Source: Rosenbergiella gaditana (GTDB taxonomy: Bacteria > Pseudomonadota > Gammaproteobacteria > Enterobacterales > Enterobacteriaceae). Taken from it: DNA of 64,000 bases. This document shows positions 1-13,370 of the stretch, in pieces. The stretch spans positions 124,001 through 188,000 of the forward strand of contig NZ_JABBFR010000002.1 in the NCBI RefSeq assembly GCF_018494065.1, read 5' to 3'. Within the stretch, counting starts at the first letter, position 1, and each line of letters starts with the position of its first letter. A program made the position numbers and the translations under genes. The notes under the pieces are model-generated. The model was given only the letters and a program-made list of their open reading frames with translations, had not been told where the DNA came from and did no database searches.

Positions 1-1
1 A

Positions 2-586
2 CTTGTTGCAGCACTTTCCGCCGTCATGTATGGCGTTTTCCTGTTAATTCAGACAAAAACCCATCAAAGCTTATTTGTTTATGAACATGAAGACGATAGT
101 GATGATGGTGACCCTCATCACGGTAAACCTTCGGCTCATAGCAGCACACGGCACAGTATTTGGTTAGTGGTGCACCTTATTGCCGTGATCAGTGTAACTA
201 AGCTCAATGCCCCGGTATTAGAAAACTTACTTCATGCGTTGCATGCACCCCAACAATTCACTGGCTTCCTCATTGCATTATTAATTTTATCGCCCGAAGG
301 ATTAGGGGCAATTAAAGCAGTCCTTGCCAACCAAGTACAACGTGCAATGAATCTCTTCTTTGGTTCTGTTATTGCGACGATTTCGTTGACCGTACCTGTC
401 ATTACGATTATTGCTACGCTAACAGGAAATGCATTACATTTTGGATTAGACGCACCGCAAATGGTTGTCTTGGCTAGTGTATTGATCTTGAGTCAAATCT
501 CTTTCTCAACCGGTAGAACTAATGTCTTAAATGGCGTGGCGCATCTCGTTTTATTCGTCGCTTATTTAATGACCGTGATGCTTTAG
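2..586 (+). CDS. chaA: Sodium/calcium-proton antiporter ChaA, C-terminal part
   Basis: The reading frame is open from the first bases, so the N-terminal half of this roughly 366-residue inner-membrane antiporter lies outside the window. The visible part starts with a transmembrane end, then an acidic and histidine-rich cytoplasmic loop (EHEDDSDDGDPHHGK), then hydrophobic helices containing the cation-exchanger motif LILSPEGLGAIKA. The family exchanges Na+, K+ or Ca2+ for protons at alkaline pH. It is convergent with kdsA, as in E. coli. Confidence 0.95.
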   Translation, partial: LVAALSAVMYGVFLLIQTKTHQSLFVYEHEDDSDDGDPHHGKPSAHSSTRHSIWLVVHLIAVISVTKLNAPVLENLLHALHAPQQFTGFLIALLILSPEGLGAIKAVLANQVQRAMNLFFGSVIATISLTVPVITIIATLTGNALHFGLDAPQMVVLASVLILSQISFSTGRTNVLNGVAHLVLFVAYLMTVML

Positions 587-652
587 TAAGTTAACGATCG
601 GTTGAATGATCCACCCGCAGTGAAAGAAAAACCCTCGAAATATCCTCGGATA

Positions 653-690
653 AACAAAAAAAAGCCAGTCAGTGTTAACTGACTGGCTTT
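653..690 (-). terminator. Rho-independent terminator of kdsA
   Basis: A perfect 13-bp stem with a 4-nt loop lies at 661-690. On the minus strand it runs into a T-rich tract (complement of 653-660), so it mainly ends kdsA transcription. It may also stop chaA from the other side, although the plus-strand T run is only three bases. Confidence 0.85.
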
Positions 691-711
691 AACCGTTAAG
701 GCCTTTTTTTA

Positions 712-2411
<1,700 letters not shown>

Positions 2412-2491
2412 CATATTCTCCCCACTGATAAATTAGCAGAGCATCGCAGCGCGTTACTCTTTCGAGAAAGTTTTTTGAAATAGTTCATGAT

Positions 2492-3343
2492 TCACAACAA
2501 CTTGTTGGACACTTGAGTGAATTTGCCATAAGTCACCCGTGGATTACCACCATAATCGTACCGCGTCTCAACTGCGTCAAATCCTGCCGATACAAAGAGG
2601 TCTTGAACTTGCTGGTGCTGCTGCCAGCCATGTTCAACTAAAAGCCATCCCCCTGACACCAGCCACTGCGGTGATTGCTGGATAATGAGCTGTAAATCAG
2701 CTAGGCCATTTTCCGGTGCCACTAAGGCACTGCGTGGCTCAAAATTCACATCACCTTGCGTTAAATGAGGATCGTCTGCGTCGATATAAGGTGGATTTGT
2801 CACAATCATATCAAATGCGTTGGACGATAAATCCTCGAACCAGTGGCTCAATTGAAACCTACAATTTTCAATCGAAAGACGCTGCGCATTACTGCGCGCT
2901 AAGGTAACCGCTTCATCTATCCGATCAACACCGATAATGTGGGCCTCAGGTCGTTCACTGGCCAAGGCTAACGCTATCGCGCCCGTGCCCGTGCCCAGAT
3001 CTAATACCTTAATAGGTGTAGAGGGGAGTAAACTTAGCGCCTGCTCGACTAAAACTTCGGTATCGGGGCGAGGAATCAACGTCGCAGGGGAAACCGTCAA
3101 CGGTAAAGACCAGAATTCGCGCTGCCCACATAAGTAAGCGATCGGCTCGCCTTGACGACGACGTGCGATAAGCTCAGTCAAAGTGCTTTGCTGCTCAAGC
3201 GTTAATGAATAGTCATCAAAAGCGATTAACCAACTTCTGGGCTTATCGAGTACGTGGCTGAGGATGACCTCAGCGTCTCGCTTAGCGCTGTCACTGTGCT
3301 GCAACAATGGGAGTACTTCACGTAGCCAGTGACGGATCTGCAT
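2492..3343 (-). CDS. prmC: Release factor glutamine N5-methyltransferase
   Basis: PrmC methylates the glutamine of the GGQ motif in RF1 and RF2, using S-adenosylmethionine. The 283-aa protein has the SAM-binding motif DLGTGTG (residues 115-121) and the diagnostic NPPY catalytic motif (183-186). Its ATG shares one base with the prfA stop codon, so enzyme and substrate are translationally coupled, as in E. coli. Confidence 0.97.
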   Translation of the reverse strand: MQIRHWLREVLPLLQHSDSAKRDAEVILSHVLDKPRSWLIAFDDYSLTLEQQSTLTELIARRRQGEPIAYLCGQREFWSLPLTVSPATLIPRPDTEVLVEQALSLLPSTPIKVLDLGTGTGAIALALASERPEAHIIGVDRIDEAVTLARSNAQRLSIENCRFQLSHWFEDLSSNAFDMIVTNPPYIDADDPHLTQGDVNFEPRSALVAPENGLADLQLIIQQSPQWLVSGGWLLVEHGWQQHQQVQDLFVSAGFDAVETRYDYGGNPRVTYGKFTQVSNKLL

Positions 3344-4425
3344 TACTCTTGACCTGCTAAGGCTGCCAGTTGATCCGCTTGGTGTTCTTGCACCACAGGT
3401 TCGATAAGGCTCTCAAGTTTACCTTGCATCGTCTCATCTAACCGATAGATGGTGAGGTTGATACGGTGATCGGTAATTCGCCCTTGTGGGAAATTATAAG
3501 TTCTAATCCGGTCAGACCGGTCACCGCTACCAAGCAGATTACGACGCGTTGAGGCCTCTGCTTCATGGCGTTTCGCCATTTCAGCAGCATGGATCCTTGC
3601 CCCTAATACAGAAAGCGCTTTCGCTTTATTTTTATGCTGTGAACGCTCGTCCTGACACTCAACCACAATTCCGGTCGGTAAGTGAGTAATACGGATTGCA
3701 GAGTCAGTGGTGTTGACGTGCTGACCCCCTGCGCCGGATGAACGGAAGGTGTCAATTTTTAAATCAGACGGGTTGATATCCGGAAGCTCTGCTTCAGGGA
3801 TCTCGGGCATCACCGCAACGGTACACGCTGAGGTATGGATACGACCCTGTGATTCGGTTTCCGGCACACGTTGCACACGGTGGCCGCCAGACTCAAACTT
3901 CATCCGTCCATATACACCAACACCTTCGATACGGGCGATAACTTCTTTGTAGCCCCCGTGCTCGCCTTCATTGGCGCTGACCACCTCAACACGCCAGCGA
4001 TTGGCCTCTGCGTAACGGCTATACATTCTAAACAGGTCGCCTGCAAACAGTGCCGCTTCGTCGCCACCCGTACCCGCGCGCACTTCCACAAAGCAAGAGC
4101 GCTCATCATCAGGATCTTTAGGCAACAACAAAACTTGTAGCAATTGCTCAAGTTCTTCACTCTGTGCTTTAGCCTCTTTCAATTCTTCTGAGGCCATTTC
4201 GCGCATTTCTGGATCGGCCAGCATCTCGTTGGCGGTTTCAATGTCTTCTTGTACCTGACACCACTGACGGAAACAATTGGTCACGTCAGTCAGTTGAGCA
4301 TATTCCCTGGAAAGCGCCCGAAAACGCTCTTGATCGGCAATAACACCTGCATCACCGAGCATCACTTCAACTTCTTCATGACGTTCCTGTAAGGCTTCAA
4401 GTTTGGCAACAATAGAAGATTTCAT
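3343..4425 (-). CDS. prfA: Peptide chain release factor 1
   Basis: RF1 recognises UAA and UAG in the ribosomal A site and triggers peptide release. The 360-aa length is standard. The stop-codon reading tripeptide is P-E-T at 188-190, fitting the PxT pattern (E. coli has PAT), and the catalytic GGQ is at 233-235. It lies between hemA (43-bp gap) and prmC (1-bp overlap). Confidence 0.98.
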   Translation of the reverse strand: MKSSIVAKLEALQERHEEVEVMLGDAGVIADQERFRALSREYAQLTDVTNCFRQWCQVQEDIETANEMLADPEMREMASEELKEAKAQSEELEQLLQVLLLPKDPDDERSCFVEVRAGTGGDEAALFAGDLFRMYSRYAEANRWRVEVVSANEGEHGGYKEVIARIEGVGVYGRMKFESGGHRVQRVPETESQGRIHTSACTVAVMPEIPEAELPDINPSDLKIDTFRSSGAGGQHVNTTDSAIRITHLPTGIVVECQDERSQHKNKAKALSVLGARIHAAEMAKRHEAEASTRRNLLGSGDRSDRIRTYNFPQGRITDHRINLTIYRLDETMQGKLESLIEPVVQEHQADQLAALAGQE

Positions 4426-4468
4426 GTATGAATTATTTGTCCAATAACAAAAGGGGAAATAGCCTGAC

Positions 4469-5725
4469 CTAACTTAGGCCAAGGCTATCACGCAGGATCT
4501 GTAAACGCTCAGCATCGCCTTCACGCGCAGCTTGCTGGAGAGATTTTGTGGGTGAGTGAATCAAACGATTGGTTAACTTATGGGCCATCTCTTGCATCAC
4601 TTTCTGTGGATCCTGACCTTGGGAAAGTGCTGACAACGCCCGCTGCATCAATTCTTCCCGGATATCTAGGGCTTGATGCCGATAATCACGGATCACATCG
4701 ACAGCATTTTGCGCTTGAAGCCAGGCCATAAACTCACCGCTCTCTTGTAGCACGATGGTTTCAGCCTCAACGGCTGCGGCTTCGCGCTGCGCCATATTAT
4801 GTTGAATAATGGCTTGAAGATCATCAACCGTATAGAGGTAAGCGGAATCCAGTTTGCCCACTTCCGGCTCGACATCCCGTGGTACCGCAATATCAACGAT
4901 AAGCATAGGTTGGTGGCGTCGCTGTTTTAACGCACTTTCGACCATGCCTTTACCAATCACGGGTAGTGGACTGGCGGTTGAAGAGATAATAATATCGGCG
5001 GCAGCAATATGTTCAGGTAAAGAGCCAAAATCAATCACTTCGGCGTTAACTTCTTCAGCCAGACGCAGTGCCCGTTCACGGGTACGGTTGGTGATCATCA
5101 GTCGTTTTACTTGGTGTTCGCGTAAGTGGCGCGCGACCAACTCGATGGTTTCCCCCGCTCCCACCAACAAAACGGTTACTTTTTTTAATGACTCAAAGAT
5201 TTGTCGTGCAAGGGTACAGGCGGCAAAGGCCACAGAGACAGCGCTACTGCCTATTTCCGTTTCGGTTCTGACACGCTTAGCGACAGAAAAGGTTTTTTGG
5301 AACATCCGTTCCAATTCGCCGTTAATGACATGCCCCCGCTGCGATTCGGCGTAGGCTTTCTTAACCTGTCCCAGAATCTGCGGCTCACCTAATACTAAAG
5401 AGTCCAGCCCACTCGCTACACGCATTAAGTGACTCACCGCAGCATTATTCTGATGCCAGTAGAGACTAGTAAGCACTTCGGTTTCATCGAGCTGGTGATA
5501 GTCACACAACCATTGGATTAACTGTTGCTGAATATCGTGCTGCTCATCAACACTTAAGTAGAGCTCGGTTCGATTGCAAGTGGATAGCACAACGCCACTG
5601 TGGACTGACGGCTGCGACAGTAAGCTGTCTAACGCGTTATCTAAGATATCAGGGCCAAACGCCACCCGTTCGCGAAGCGCGACAGGAGCAGTTTTGTGGT
5701 TAATTCCAAGTGCTAGCAGCGTCAT
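4469..5725 (-). CDS. hemA: Glutamyl-tRNA reductase
   Basis: HemA reduces glutamyl-tRNA(Glu) to glutamate-1-semialdehyde, the first committed step of C5-pathway tetrapyrrole synthesis. It is 418 aa, with the family N-terminus ([16 protein letters not shown]), the catalytic cysteine in STCNRTELY, a Rossmann NADPH domain (LLVGAGE) and a C-terminal helical dimerisation domain. It is divergent from lolB and is the promoter-proximal gene of the minus-strand cluster. Confidence 0.98.
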   Translation of the reverse strand: MTLLALGINHKTAPVALRERVAFGPDILDNALDSLLSQPSVHSGVVLSTCNRTELYLSVDEQHDIQQQLIQWLCDYHQLDETEVLTSLYWHQNNAAVSHLMRVASGLDSLVLGEPQILGQVKKAYAESQRGHVINGELERMFQKTFSVAKRVRTETEIGSSAVSVAFAACTLARQIFESLKKVTVLLVGAGETIELVARHLREHQVKRLMITNRTRERALRLAEEVNAEVIDFGSLPEHIAAADIIISSTASPLPVIGKGMVESALKQRRHQPMLIVDIAVPRDVEPEVGKLDSAYLYTVDDLQAIIQHNMAQREAAAVEAETIVLQESGEFMAWLQAQNAVDVIRDYRHQALDIREELMQRALSALSQGQDPQKVMQEMAHKLTNRLIHSPTKSLQQAAREGDAERLQILRDSLGLS

Positions 5726-5919
5726 AATAATGTGATTACTTTTACCCTACAAACCTTACAGGCATTTTTGTGCAGCCATTCTACAAGATGCTTCCTGTCA
5801 TGAAAAGCCATACAAAAGATAAGTGTGTAATAAGATTCTTTTGTTGCATGTGTTATGCTGAATATAGCATTGATCGTTAAAGTCCGCCGTCACAAACGGC
5901 CCTCGTCAAGGAGAAAAGC

Positions 5920-6549
5920 GTGCGAGTTATTCCTGCTAAGCGTTTGAGCGTGGTTATTCCTGTCGTCACTCTGTTATTAAGTGCCTGTGTCTCCCATCAA
6001 GCACCACAAGGGCCAGGGAAGAGTCCCGACTCTCCGCAATGGCAACAGCATCAAGCGCAAGTCAATACTGTCACGCATTTTGAAACGCGTGGCGCATTTG
6101 CTTACCTATCCGATAAACAGAAGGTTTACGCGCGGTTTAACTGGCAACAACAAGCTGCTGACCGTTACCGTCTATTGCTGACCAGTCCGATTGGAAGCAC
6201 TGAGTTACAACTCGACCAACAAGGGAATACTGTTCAGCTCGTGGACAATAAAGGTCAACGTTACATGAGCCATGATGCCCAAACGATGATCACGAAATTA
6301 ACCGGTATGCAGATCCCACTGGATAATCTGCGCCAATGGATGTTAGGTCTACCGGGCAATGCTGACCATTTCACCTTGAACGATAATTATCAGTTACAAA
6401 GCGCGGATTACAGCCAAAACGGTGTTACGTGGCATGTGACGATTAATCGCTATAACAGCACTGTCTCTCCTGCTTTGCCTGCGAATATCGAGTTAACGGC
6501 CGATGGGCAACGTATTAAATTGCGTATGGATAGCTGGACAACACAATGA
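5920..6549 (+). CDS. lolB: Outer-membrane lipoprotein receptor LolB
   Basis: LolB accepts lipoproteins from LolA and inserts them in the outer membrane. The 209-aa precursor begins with a GTG preceded by AAGGAG at good spacing. Its signal peptide ends in the lipobox LLSAC (Cys23); the residue after Cys is Val, not Asp, consistent with outer-membrane sorting. It overlaps ispE by 4 bp. Confidence 0.95.
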   Translation: MRVIPAKRLSVVIPVVTLLLSACVSHQAPQGPGKSPDSPQWQQHQAQVNTVTHFETRGAFAYLSDKQKVYARFNWQQQAADRYRLLLTSPIGSTELQLDQQGNTVQLVDNKGQRYMSHDAQTMITKLTGMQIPLDNLRQWMLGLPGNADHFTLNDNYQLQSADYSQNGVTWHVTINRYNSTVSPALPANIELTADGQRIKLRMDSWTTQ

Positions 6550-7400
6550 TTGACCGTTGGCCCTCTCCTGGGAAATTAAACTTATTTTTATATATCACCG
6601 GTCAACGAAAGGATGGCTACCATAATCTACAGACCTTATTTCAGTTTCTGGATTACGGTGATGAAATGACCTTTGCTGTAGACCAGCAAAATCATATTAG
6701 CCTCCTTAACAATATCGCTAATGTCGCTTGCGAAGAAAACCTGATTTTCTGTGCCGCTCAGCGACTCAAGGCCCGAGCCATAGCGGATCAACGCTGTCAA
6801 GAAACGGTCGGTGTTTCCATTGGTATTGAGAAGAAATTGCCCATGGGAGGTGGATTAGGCGGTGGCTCATCCAATGCCGCAACGACACTTATCGCACTGA
6901 ATCGATTATGGGGCCTCAACTATTCCATGCCACAACTGGCAGAGTTAGGGCTGACGCTTGGCGCTGACGTACCGATCTTCGTTCATGGTTATGCCGCGTT
7001 AGCCGAAGGGATAGGCGAACAACTAACACCTGTCGCACCACCCGAAAAATGGTATCTGGTTGCTCACCCTGGCGTGAGTATTCCAACACCTACCCTCTTC
7101 AAGGATCCAGAGCTTACCCGTAACACAAGGGTACGCAGTGTAGAACAATTAATGCATTCCCCTTGGTCGAATGATTGTGAAGCGATTGCAAGAAAACGTT
7201 TTCGTAAGGTTGATGAACTACTCAACTGGCTGCTAGAATATGCTCCGTCAAGACTGACGGGCACTGGCGCTTGCGTGTTTGCTGAATTCGACAGTGAAGC
7301 CGCTGCTCGTCAAGTTCTTACTCTCACTCCACCTTGGATGACCTGTTTTGTTGCAAAAGGCGCGAATATGTCCCTGCTGCATCGCCAGTTATCGGAGTGA
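6546..7400 (+). CDS. ispE: 4-diphosphocytidyl-2-C-methyl-D-erythritol kinase
   Basis: IspE phosphorylates CDP-methylerythritol in the non-mevalonate isoprenoid pathway. The 284-aa GHMP kinase shows the ATP-binding glycine-rich motif [15 protein letters not shown] near residues 97-111 and the C-terminal motif LTGTGACVF. Its ATG overlaps the lolB stop (ATGA), so the two are translationally coupled. Confidence 0.97.
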   Translation: MIDRWPSPGKLNLFLYITGQRKDGYHNLQTLFQFLDYGDEMTFAVDQQNHISLLNNIANVACEENLIFCAAQRLKARAIADQRCQETVGVSIGIEKKLPMGGGLGGGSSNAATTLIALNRLWGLNYSMPQLAELGLTLGADVPIFVHGYAALAEGIGEQLTPVAPPEKWYLVAHPGVSIPTPTLFKDPELTRNTRVRSVEQLMHSPWSNDCEAIARKRFRKVDELLNWLLEYAPSRLTGTGACVFAEFDSEAAARQVLTLTPPWMTCFVAKGANMSLLHRQLSE

Positions 7401-7468
7401 TTGGCGGCAGGTAACAGGCTCACTTGTTCCAGGGCTTGTACATGCTGTTACTCACCTATACACCTGTG

Positions 7469-7495
7469 AGAATGCCCGATTACGGTGGGCATTCT
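7469..7495 (+). promoter_or_regulatory. Hairpin in the prs leader
   Basis: A 9-bp perfect stem (AGAATGCCC paired with GGGCATTCT) with a 9-nt loop sits between ispE and prs. Only a short T stretch follows, so it may be a weak terminator, a processing site or a prs leader structure; the sequence does not decide between these. Confidence 0.4.
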
Positions 7496-7519
7496 TTGGA
7501 CCCAAAGCCTGAGGTTTAA

Positions 7520-8470
<951 letters not shown>

Positions 8471-8480
8471 TCGTATTTAA

Positions 8481-8503
8481 ATGGGCCGTATGGCCCATTT
8501 TTT
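8481..8503 (+). terminator. Terminator after prs
   Basis: A 7-bp perfect stem (ATGGGCC/GGCCCAT, GTAT loop) is followed by a T run. It separates prs from the convergent ychH gene. Confidence 0.9.
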
Positions 8504-8513
8504 ACTGTATAAA

Positions 8514-8783
8514 CTATATGTGGCGCCGCTGATGCGGATGCCGTTGGTGAAATCGCAATAAATAGTATTTTTCACACACTTTCTCACGCCCGCTGAGTTG
8601 TGCGCCCATTAACCAGAAAAAAGCCCCGAGAAAAATCCCCAATACCGAGCCAGTTGCCCAACTGTCAGTGAATATCGATCCTTCTGCTTGACTCAGCAAG
8701 GCGATGAGCAGGCTGCTGACCGATAACACCAGCCCAACCACCATCACACCATTGCCCAATAATGCAGTATGTACGCGTTTCAT
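8514..8783 (-). CDS. ychH: YchH family small inner-membrane protein
   Basis: An 89-aa protein with two hydrophobic segments (about residues 10-30 and 46-63) followed by a charged tail with VCEKYYLLRFH, as in E. coli YchH (stress-induced, function unclear). The position next to pth is conserved. Confidence 0.85.
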   Translation of the reverse strand: MKRVHTALLGNGVMVVGLVLSVSSLLIALLSQAEGSIFTDSWATGSVLGIFLGAFFWLMGAQLSGREKVCEKYYLLRFHQRHPHQRRHI

Positions 8784-8981
8784 TATCGTCTCCTTAACAA
8801 TACTCTTACATAACTTGACAAAAGTTTAGGCGTTGAAGGAATTATTATCTTTAACGGCGATCACAGTCTGAGACTTTTTAACGCTTTGTGCGGGGTAACA
8901 AAACGCGTTCAACGTAATGTTTTTGAACTTCCCTTCCCCGTTGCAGTACACTAGCGTTTTGCCCCGCATAGGATAAACCCA

Positions 8982-9569
8982 GTGAGTACCATTAAATTAA
9001 TTGTTGGCTTAGCAAACCCCGGTGCTGAGTATGCAGCAACTCGTCATAATGCGGGTGCATGGTATACCGACCTGCTGGCCGATCGTTTTCGCCAACCCTT
9101 AAAAGAAGAAGCGAAATTTTTTGGCGCCACGGCGCGTCTTTCTATCGCTGGGGAAGATATTCGCCTATTAGTCCCTACAACCTCTATGAATCTTAGTGGT
9201 AAAGCGGTAGCGGCGATGGCCAATTTTTACCGTATTCAGCCCCAAGAAATTTTGGTGGCCCATGATGAGATGGATATCCCTCCCGGCGTTGCCAAGTTCA
9301 AACAAGGGGGAGGCCATGGGGGACACAATGGGTTGAAAGATATCATCAGCAAATTAGGAAATGTTGCCGATTTTCATCGCCTAAGGATCGGTATTGGTCA
9401 TCCTGGTGATCGAAATAAAGTCACTGGCTTTGTATTAGGTAAGCCGCCCCTCAGCGAGCAAAAATTAATCGATGATGCCATTGATGAAGCCGCCCGGTGT
9501 ACTGAGGTGTGGTTAAAAGAAGATCGCTTACGGGCGATGAACCGTTTGCACAGCTTTAAAGCAAGTTGA
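8982..9569 (+). CDS. pth: Peptidyl-tRNA hydrolase
   Basis: Pth releases peptides from peptidyl-tRNA lost from stalled ribosomes. The 195-aa protein carries the catalytic histidine in TRHNAGAW and the [15 protein letters not shown] block. A GTG start gives the family N-terminus. It is followed by ychF with a gap of about 100 bp, as in E. coli. Confidence 0.97.
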   Translation: MSTIKLIVGLANPGAEYAATRHNAGAWYTDLLADRFRQPLKEEAKFFGATARLSIAGEDIRLLVPTTSMNLSGKAVAAMANFYRIQPQEILVAHDEMDIPPGVAKFKQGGGHGGHNGLKDIISKLGNVADFHRLRIGIGHPGDRNKVTGFVLGKPPLSEQKLIDDAIDEAARCTEVWLKEDRLRAMNRLHSFKAS

Positions 9570-9670
9570 GTGCTCTGCCCTCTTTGCTAAAATCTGTGTA
9601 TAATGCGACAAATTTTCTGCTATTCAGCGCGCTGTCGCGCAGCATAATTAACGTAATAAGGTAGTCAAGC

Positions 9671-10762
9671 ATGGGATTCAAATGCGGTATCGTGGGCCTG
9701 CCAAATGTCGGTAAATCCACTCTTTTTAATGCACTGACGAAAGCAGGTATCGAAGCGGCCAACTTTCCGTTTTGTACCATTGAACCGAATACTGGCGTGG
9801 TACCCATGCCCGATACTCGTCTCGATCAACTTGCTGAGATCGTGAAACCCCAACGTACCATCGCCACTACGATGGAATTCGTCGATATCGCCGGTTTGGT
9901 GAAAGGGGCTTCTAAAGGTGAAGGTCTCGGTAACCAATTCCTGACCAATATTCGCGAAACAGAAGCGATTGGCCATGTTGTCCGCTGTTTCGAGAACGAT
10001 AATATCATTCACGTCTCCGGTACGGTTAACCCAGCTGACGATATCGATGTGATCAACACCGAACTCGCGCTTTCTGATCTCGATACCTGCGAACGTGCTA
10101 TCCAGCGCCTGCAAAAGAAAGCGAAAGGCGGCGATAAAGAGGCGAAGACTGAACTGGCCGTACTAGAAAAATGCTTACCGCATTTAGAAAATGCAGGAAT
10201 GTTACGTAGCCTTGACCTAGATGCTGACGAAAAAGCAGCTATCCGTTATTTGAGCTTTCTGACGCTAAAACCGACGATGTATATCGCCAATGTTAATGAA
10301 GACGGCTTCGAAAATAACCCGTATTTAGACCAAGTGTATGCGATTGCAGAACAAGAAGGTTCGGTGGTTGTCCCAGTTTGTGCAGCAGTTGAGTCTGATA
10401 TCTCTGAGTTAGAAGATGACGAACGCGACGAATTTATGGCTGAGCTGGGTATTGAAGAGCCAGGGTTAAACCGTGTGATCCGTGCCGGTTACCGCTTACT
10501 TAACTTGCAAACTTATTTCACTGCCGGAGTGAAAGAAGTGCGTGCATGGACCATCCCGGTCGGCGCGACGGCCCCACAAGCCGCAGGTAAAATCCATACT
10601 GATTTCGAGAAAGGCTTTATTCGGGCGCAAACTATCGGTTTTGATGACTTTGTTACCAACAAAGGTGAACAAGGCGCGAAAGAAGCCGGTAAAATGCGGG
10701 CTGAAGGAAAAGAGTATATCGTGAAAGATGGCGATATTATGAATTTCTTGTTTAACGTCTAA
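9671..10762 (+). CDS. ychF: Redox-regulated ATPase YchF (Obg family)
   Basis: The 363-aa protein has a P-loop (GLPNVGKST), the [17 protein letters not shown] switch region, a coiled-coil insert rich in Lys and Glu, and a C-terminal TGS domain. Members bind ATP rather than GTP and associate with ribosomes. The RBS AAGGT precedes the ATG. Confidence 0.96.
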   Translation: MGFKCGIVGLPNVGKSTLFNALTKAGIEAANFPFCTIEPNTGVVPMPDTRLDQLAEIVKPQRTIATTMEFVDIAGLVKGASKGEGLGNQFLTNIRETEAIGHVVRCFENDNIIHVSGTVNPADDIDVINTELALSDLDTCERAIQRLQKKAKGGDKEAKTELAVLEKCLPHLENAGMLRSLDLDADEKAAIRYLSFLTLKPTMYIANVNEDGFENNPYLDQVYAIAEQEGSVVVPVCAAVESDISELEDDERDEFMAELGIEEPGLNRVIRAGYRLLNLQTYFTAGVKEVRAWTIPVGATAPQAAGKIHTDFEKGFIRAQTIGFDDFVTNKGEQGAKEAGKMRAEGKEYIVKDGDIMNFLFNV

Positions 10763-10811
10763 ATAAAATTTGTTGTCTCATGAGGTTTCGCTGAATCTCA
10801 TGATATTCATG

Positions 10812-10839
10812 AAATCCACGCAACTGCGTGGATTTTTTT
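10812..10839 (+). terminator. Terminator after ychF
   Basis: A 10-bp stem (AAATCCACGC/GCGTGGATTT) with an AACT loop runs into seven T residues. The remaining roughly 295 bp to the next gene is AT-rich and shows nothing I can support. Confidence 0.9.
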
Positions 10840-11133
10840 ATTTTATAGCGTCTCAGATGATTTCGTCTAAGCGCTATAAAAAATGAGTAACTAGGTGAGA
10901 GTACACCAAACTTATATCTTCACTTTAAGTGAGTACAGTAACAGTATAATAAATAAACAACGCCCCGCTAGGCTTACTGATACGCAATGCCGCACTGCTA
11001 AGCCGAAAGAAAAACTCTATCAGCTTAATGATTTCAATAATATCTAGATACATCACCAAATATTAGGCGATCCCTTAATCTTAGGGCACATTCATTCTTC
11101 GCGTAGATGAGCAGATAGTAAATAAAGTCAGTA

Positions 11134-11736
11134 TTAATGAATAACAGCGTGTATAGAAAAAGCAATAAGCAATATACCGCCGGTAATATTTACGTATTTC
11201 TTTAGTATTAGTGGCTTAGTTTTTTTTACTGAGAATACTAGCGTTCGGCTGACCACTAAAAGCCAGACGCTCATGACCACTATGTGGACTGATGCCAACG
11301 TTAGATAGTTACTGACGCCTCCCTGTTTTCCTGCAAACTGTGAAACAACGGTTAGGTAGAAGATGATGGCTTTAGGGTTTAAGACGTTAGCTATCCATGC
11401 CTCTTTTAATGTGACCGAATGCTTGGTATCAGTTAATTCTCCGGGCTTTGCACTGATACCGCTGCGGATAAGGGTTATACCCAACCAGAGGAGATAGGCG
11501 GTTCCTAAAATTTTCAACACAAAAAAAGAGGCCGGTGAAGCAATAATCATAGAAGTTAAACCAAACCCGATAAGAACAGCATGTGTGTATATGCCCAGTG
11601 CTGTTCCTGCTAGGGTTTTGAATAACCCATTGTAGCCGCCTGAAAGAGCACTGCTCATAACAAGGGTAAAGCTTGCGCCCAGTGAAAGCGCAACGGGGAG
11701 AAGTGCTGGTATAAAGCCAAGAATATTTATATCCAT
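11134..11736 (-). CDS. LysE/RhtB family exporter
   Basis: A 200-aa integral membrane protein with about six hydrophobic segments and the family features GYNGLFKTLAGTALGIYTH near the N-terminus and NPKAIIFYLT in the centre. The family exports amino acids or derivatives (threonine, homoserine, lysine, leucine). The substrate cannot be read from sequence. It stands alone, with a VOC gene on the same strand upstream. Confidence 0.85.
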   Translation of the reverse strand: MDINILGFIPALLPVALSLGASFTLVMSSALSGGYNGLFKTLAGTALGIYTHAVLIGFGLTSMIIASPASFFVLKILGTAYLLWLGITLIRSGISAKPGELTDTKHSVTLKEAWIANVLNPKAIIFYLTVVSQFAGKQGGVSNYLTLASVHIVVMSVWLLVVSRTLVFSVKKTKPLILKKYVNITGGILLIAFSIHAVIH

Positions 11737-11847
11737 AGATGACTGATAGTAGTTAAATTCTCATTCTATTACTAGCTTTAGCGTTTCGTCACAGACCGCC
11801 TTATATTAAATCGATATATTGGAAGAGTCTTTGGAAAACCGTCTACA

Positions 11848-12267
11848 TTACTCAATGTACTGGCTGAAACGCAGAAGGTAGCCATCAGGATCTTGCACAA
11901 GAAACTCTCGCTGACAGGCGTTTTTTTCTCCGATACTGTAATAGTTATCGTTGAGATCTCTGTACAACGTTATGCCATTTTCAATCACGCGCGTAAATAT
12001 TTGCTTTATGTCATCTACTTCGATTTGGAAGTTAACACCACAGCCAAGTGGTCTGACTAGATCTGCTGTGTTCCACCCGCTCGAATGATACTGCTCAAGC
12101 ATTAGCTGTGCTTCACCGAGGCAAATATATGCAAAATCTGGTTCTGTACGCCTAATCATGACACTGAATCCTAGTACGCTAGTGTAGAAGCTCAGCGAGG
12201 CCATAAAATCAGTTACGGTTAGCTCTGGAACCATCTTGTTCCAGTAGACTTCTTTCATATCATCCAC
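11848..12267 (-). CDS. VOC-fold protein (bleomycin-resistance/glyoxalase-like)
   Basis: A 139-aa single-domain protein with two βαβββ-type halves: PELTVTDFMASLSFYTSVLGF near the start and REFLVQDPDGYLLRFSQ at the end, the pattern of the vicinal oxygen chelate superfamily. The best analogy is the dimeric drug-binding (bleomycin-resistance type) branch. Substrate unknown. An in-frame ATG at residue 4 is an alternative start. Confidence 0.75.
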   Translation of the reverse strand: MDDMKEVYWNKMVPELTVTDFMASLSFYTSVLGFSVMIRRTEPDFAYICLGEAQLMLEQYHSSGWNTADLVRPLGCGVNFQIEVDDIKQIFTRVIENGITLYRDLNDNYYSIGEKNACQREFLVQDPDGYLLRFSQYIE

Positions 12268-12389
12268 GTTTTTTTCATCCTTTTGACTTGGACTGCATAC
12301 ATTTGATAGCTGATGTGTGGGGCACGTAAGCAGATATTATGGTGCACAGTTGAAGGTTGATTAATTTGAGTGGTGAATGAAATGAAATT

Positions 12390-12748
12390 CACCTTAATGA
12401 ATAGACGCAGATTTCTGTGCCGGCATTGTTATAACAGTGACCTTGGGCACTCATGCTGCCACGAAAATTATCCTGCTTCAAGAACACCGAATAGTTCGCC
12501 GAACCCTACTGGCCACCACGACACAGGTGAACGATAACTGCCTTTCGACCTTTGCAACGCCACCACATCTCAGCCAGCTATGCAGTCAGCTTAGATGTGG
12601 TCGACCTACCAATCACCGCTCGTGGCTACAGGTCAATCCCTACCACAAGCATACAGCCCTCTTCGATACGTAAGCGCATGATATCGTCTGACCACTTCCA
12701 ATTCGGGCCGCTGACATAAACGTCCTATTTCAGCAGGTTCTGCTGAAG
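12390..12748 (-). pseudogene. Decayed IS3-family transposase (OrfB) fragment
   Basis: One minus-strand frame reads, despite four in-frame stops, as the IS3-type OrfB integrase core: VSGPNWKWSDDIMRLRIEEG, then VVGIDL(stop)PRAVIG, then AVIVHLCRGGQ(stop)GSANY and FRGSMSAQGHCYNNA. These match the family blocks around the DDE residues (GDITYLRT, VIDLWSRAVIGW, VIVHTDRGGQYCS, RGSMSAKGCCYDNA). First-half motifs and terminal repeats were not found, so it is a remnant. Confidence 0.85.
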
Positions 12749-12857
12749 CCCCACACTACGACAATTTATCCCTATTCCTCCTCTAAGTCATAGAGTCCCA
12801 GCGCAATATGCATTACACTGCGCGCAGAGAAGACAGTCAGAAATAAGGTAGGACAAC

Positions 12858-13343
12858 ATGGCATTAAACGGCACCATCACCACTTGGTTTAAAGAGAAAG
12901 GCTTTGGTTTTATCAAAGATGAAATGGGTGATAACCGTTATTTCCACGAGGTTAAGGTGGCTAACCCCGACTTAATCAAAAAAGACGCGGCGGTCACCTT
13001 TGAACCGACCACCAACAATAAAGGCCTCTCGGCCTATGCGGTGAAGGTGATCCCTGCCAGTAAATACCTATTTATTGCCGGTGAACGCGTCAAAATCACG
13101 GCGATAAAAAACTATCGACTCTACAGTGAAGAAGTACCGGCGAACCAATCGATTGATAAAGCTAACACCATCTTAAGTGTTGGGATGTTAATGAACACCA
13201 TTCGCCCTAAAACCGATCAACATCCCGATGCAACGCGTACCTTGCGAAAAATTGCTATCACGACTTTCCAAGGGGAAACCTTGGTATTCAGTGAAGATGA
13301 AGTTGATATTGATGAGACGGTTAAGCTGCTCAAATTCAAATAA
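12858..13343 (+). CDS. Cold-shock-domain protein with C-terminal extension
   Basis: The 161-aa protein begins with a CspA-like OB fold containing RNP1 (KGFGFI, residues 14-19) and an altered RNP2 (RYFHEV instead of VFVHF). About 90 further residues of unknown fold follow (FIAGERVKITAIKNYRLYSEE...). Single-stranded nucleic-acid binding is likely from the fold. The RBS AAGGTAGGA is clear. It is convergent with araD with a short gap. Confidence 0.75.
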   Translation: MALNGTITTWFKEKGFGFIKDEMGDNRYFHEVKVANPDLIKKDAAVTFEPTTNNKGLSAYAVKVIPASKYLFIAGERVKITAIKNYRLYSEEVPANQSIDKANTILSVGMLMNTIRPKTDQHPDATRTLRKIAITTFQGETLVFSEDEVDIDETVKLLKFK

Positions 13344-13370
13344 CGAGCCCTCCTTGGCCAGAATAAAGCG

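Noticed and set aside
9665..10114. Long minus-strand frame of 149 codons inside ychF
   Set aside because: Antisense shadow of a highly conserved gene; no promoter, ribosome site or known motif.
12437..12673. Plus-strand open frame of 78 codons
   Set aside because: It lies opposite the decayed IS3-family transposase, whose minus-strand frame explains the sequence; the plus-strand product has no recognisable features or ribosome site.
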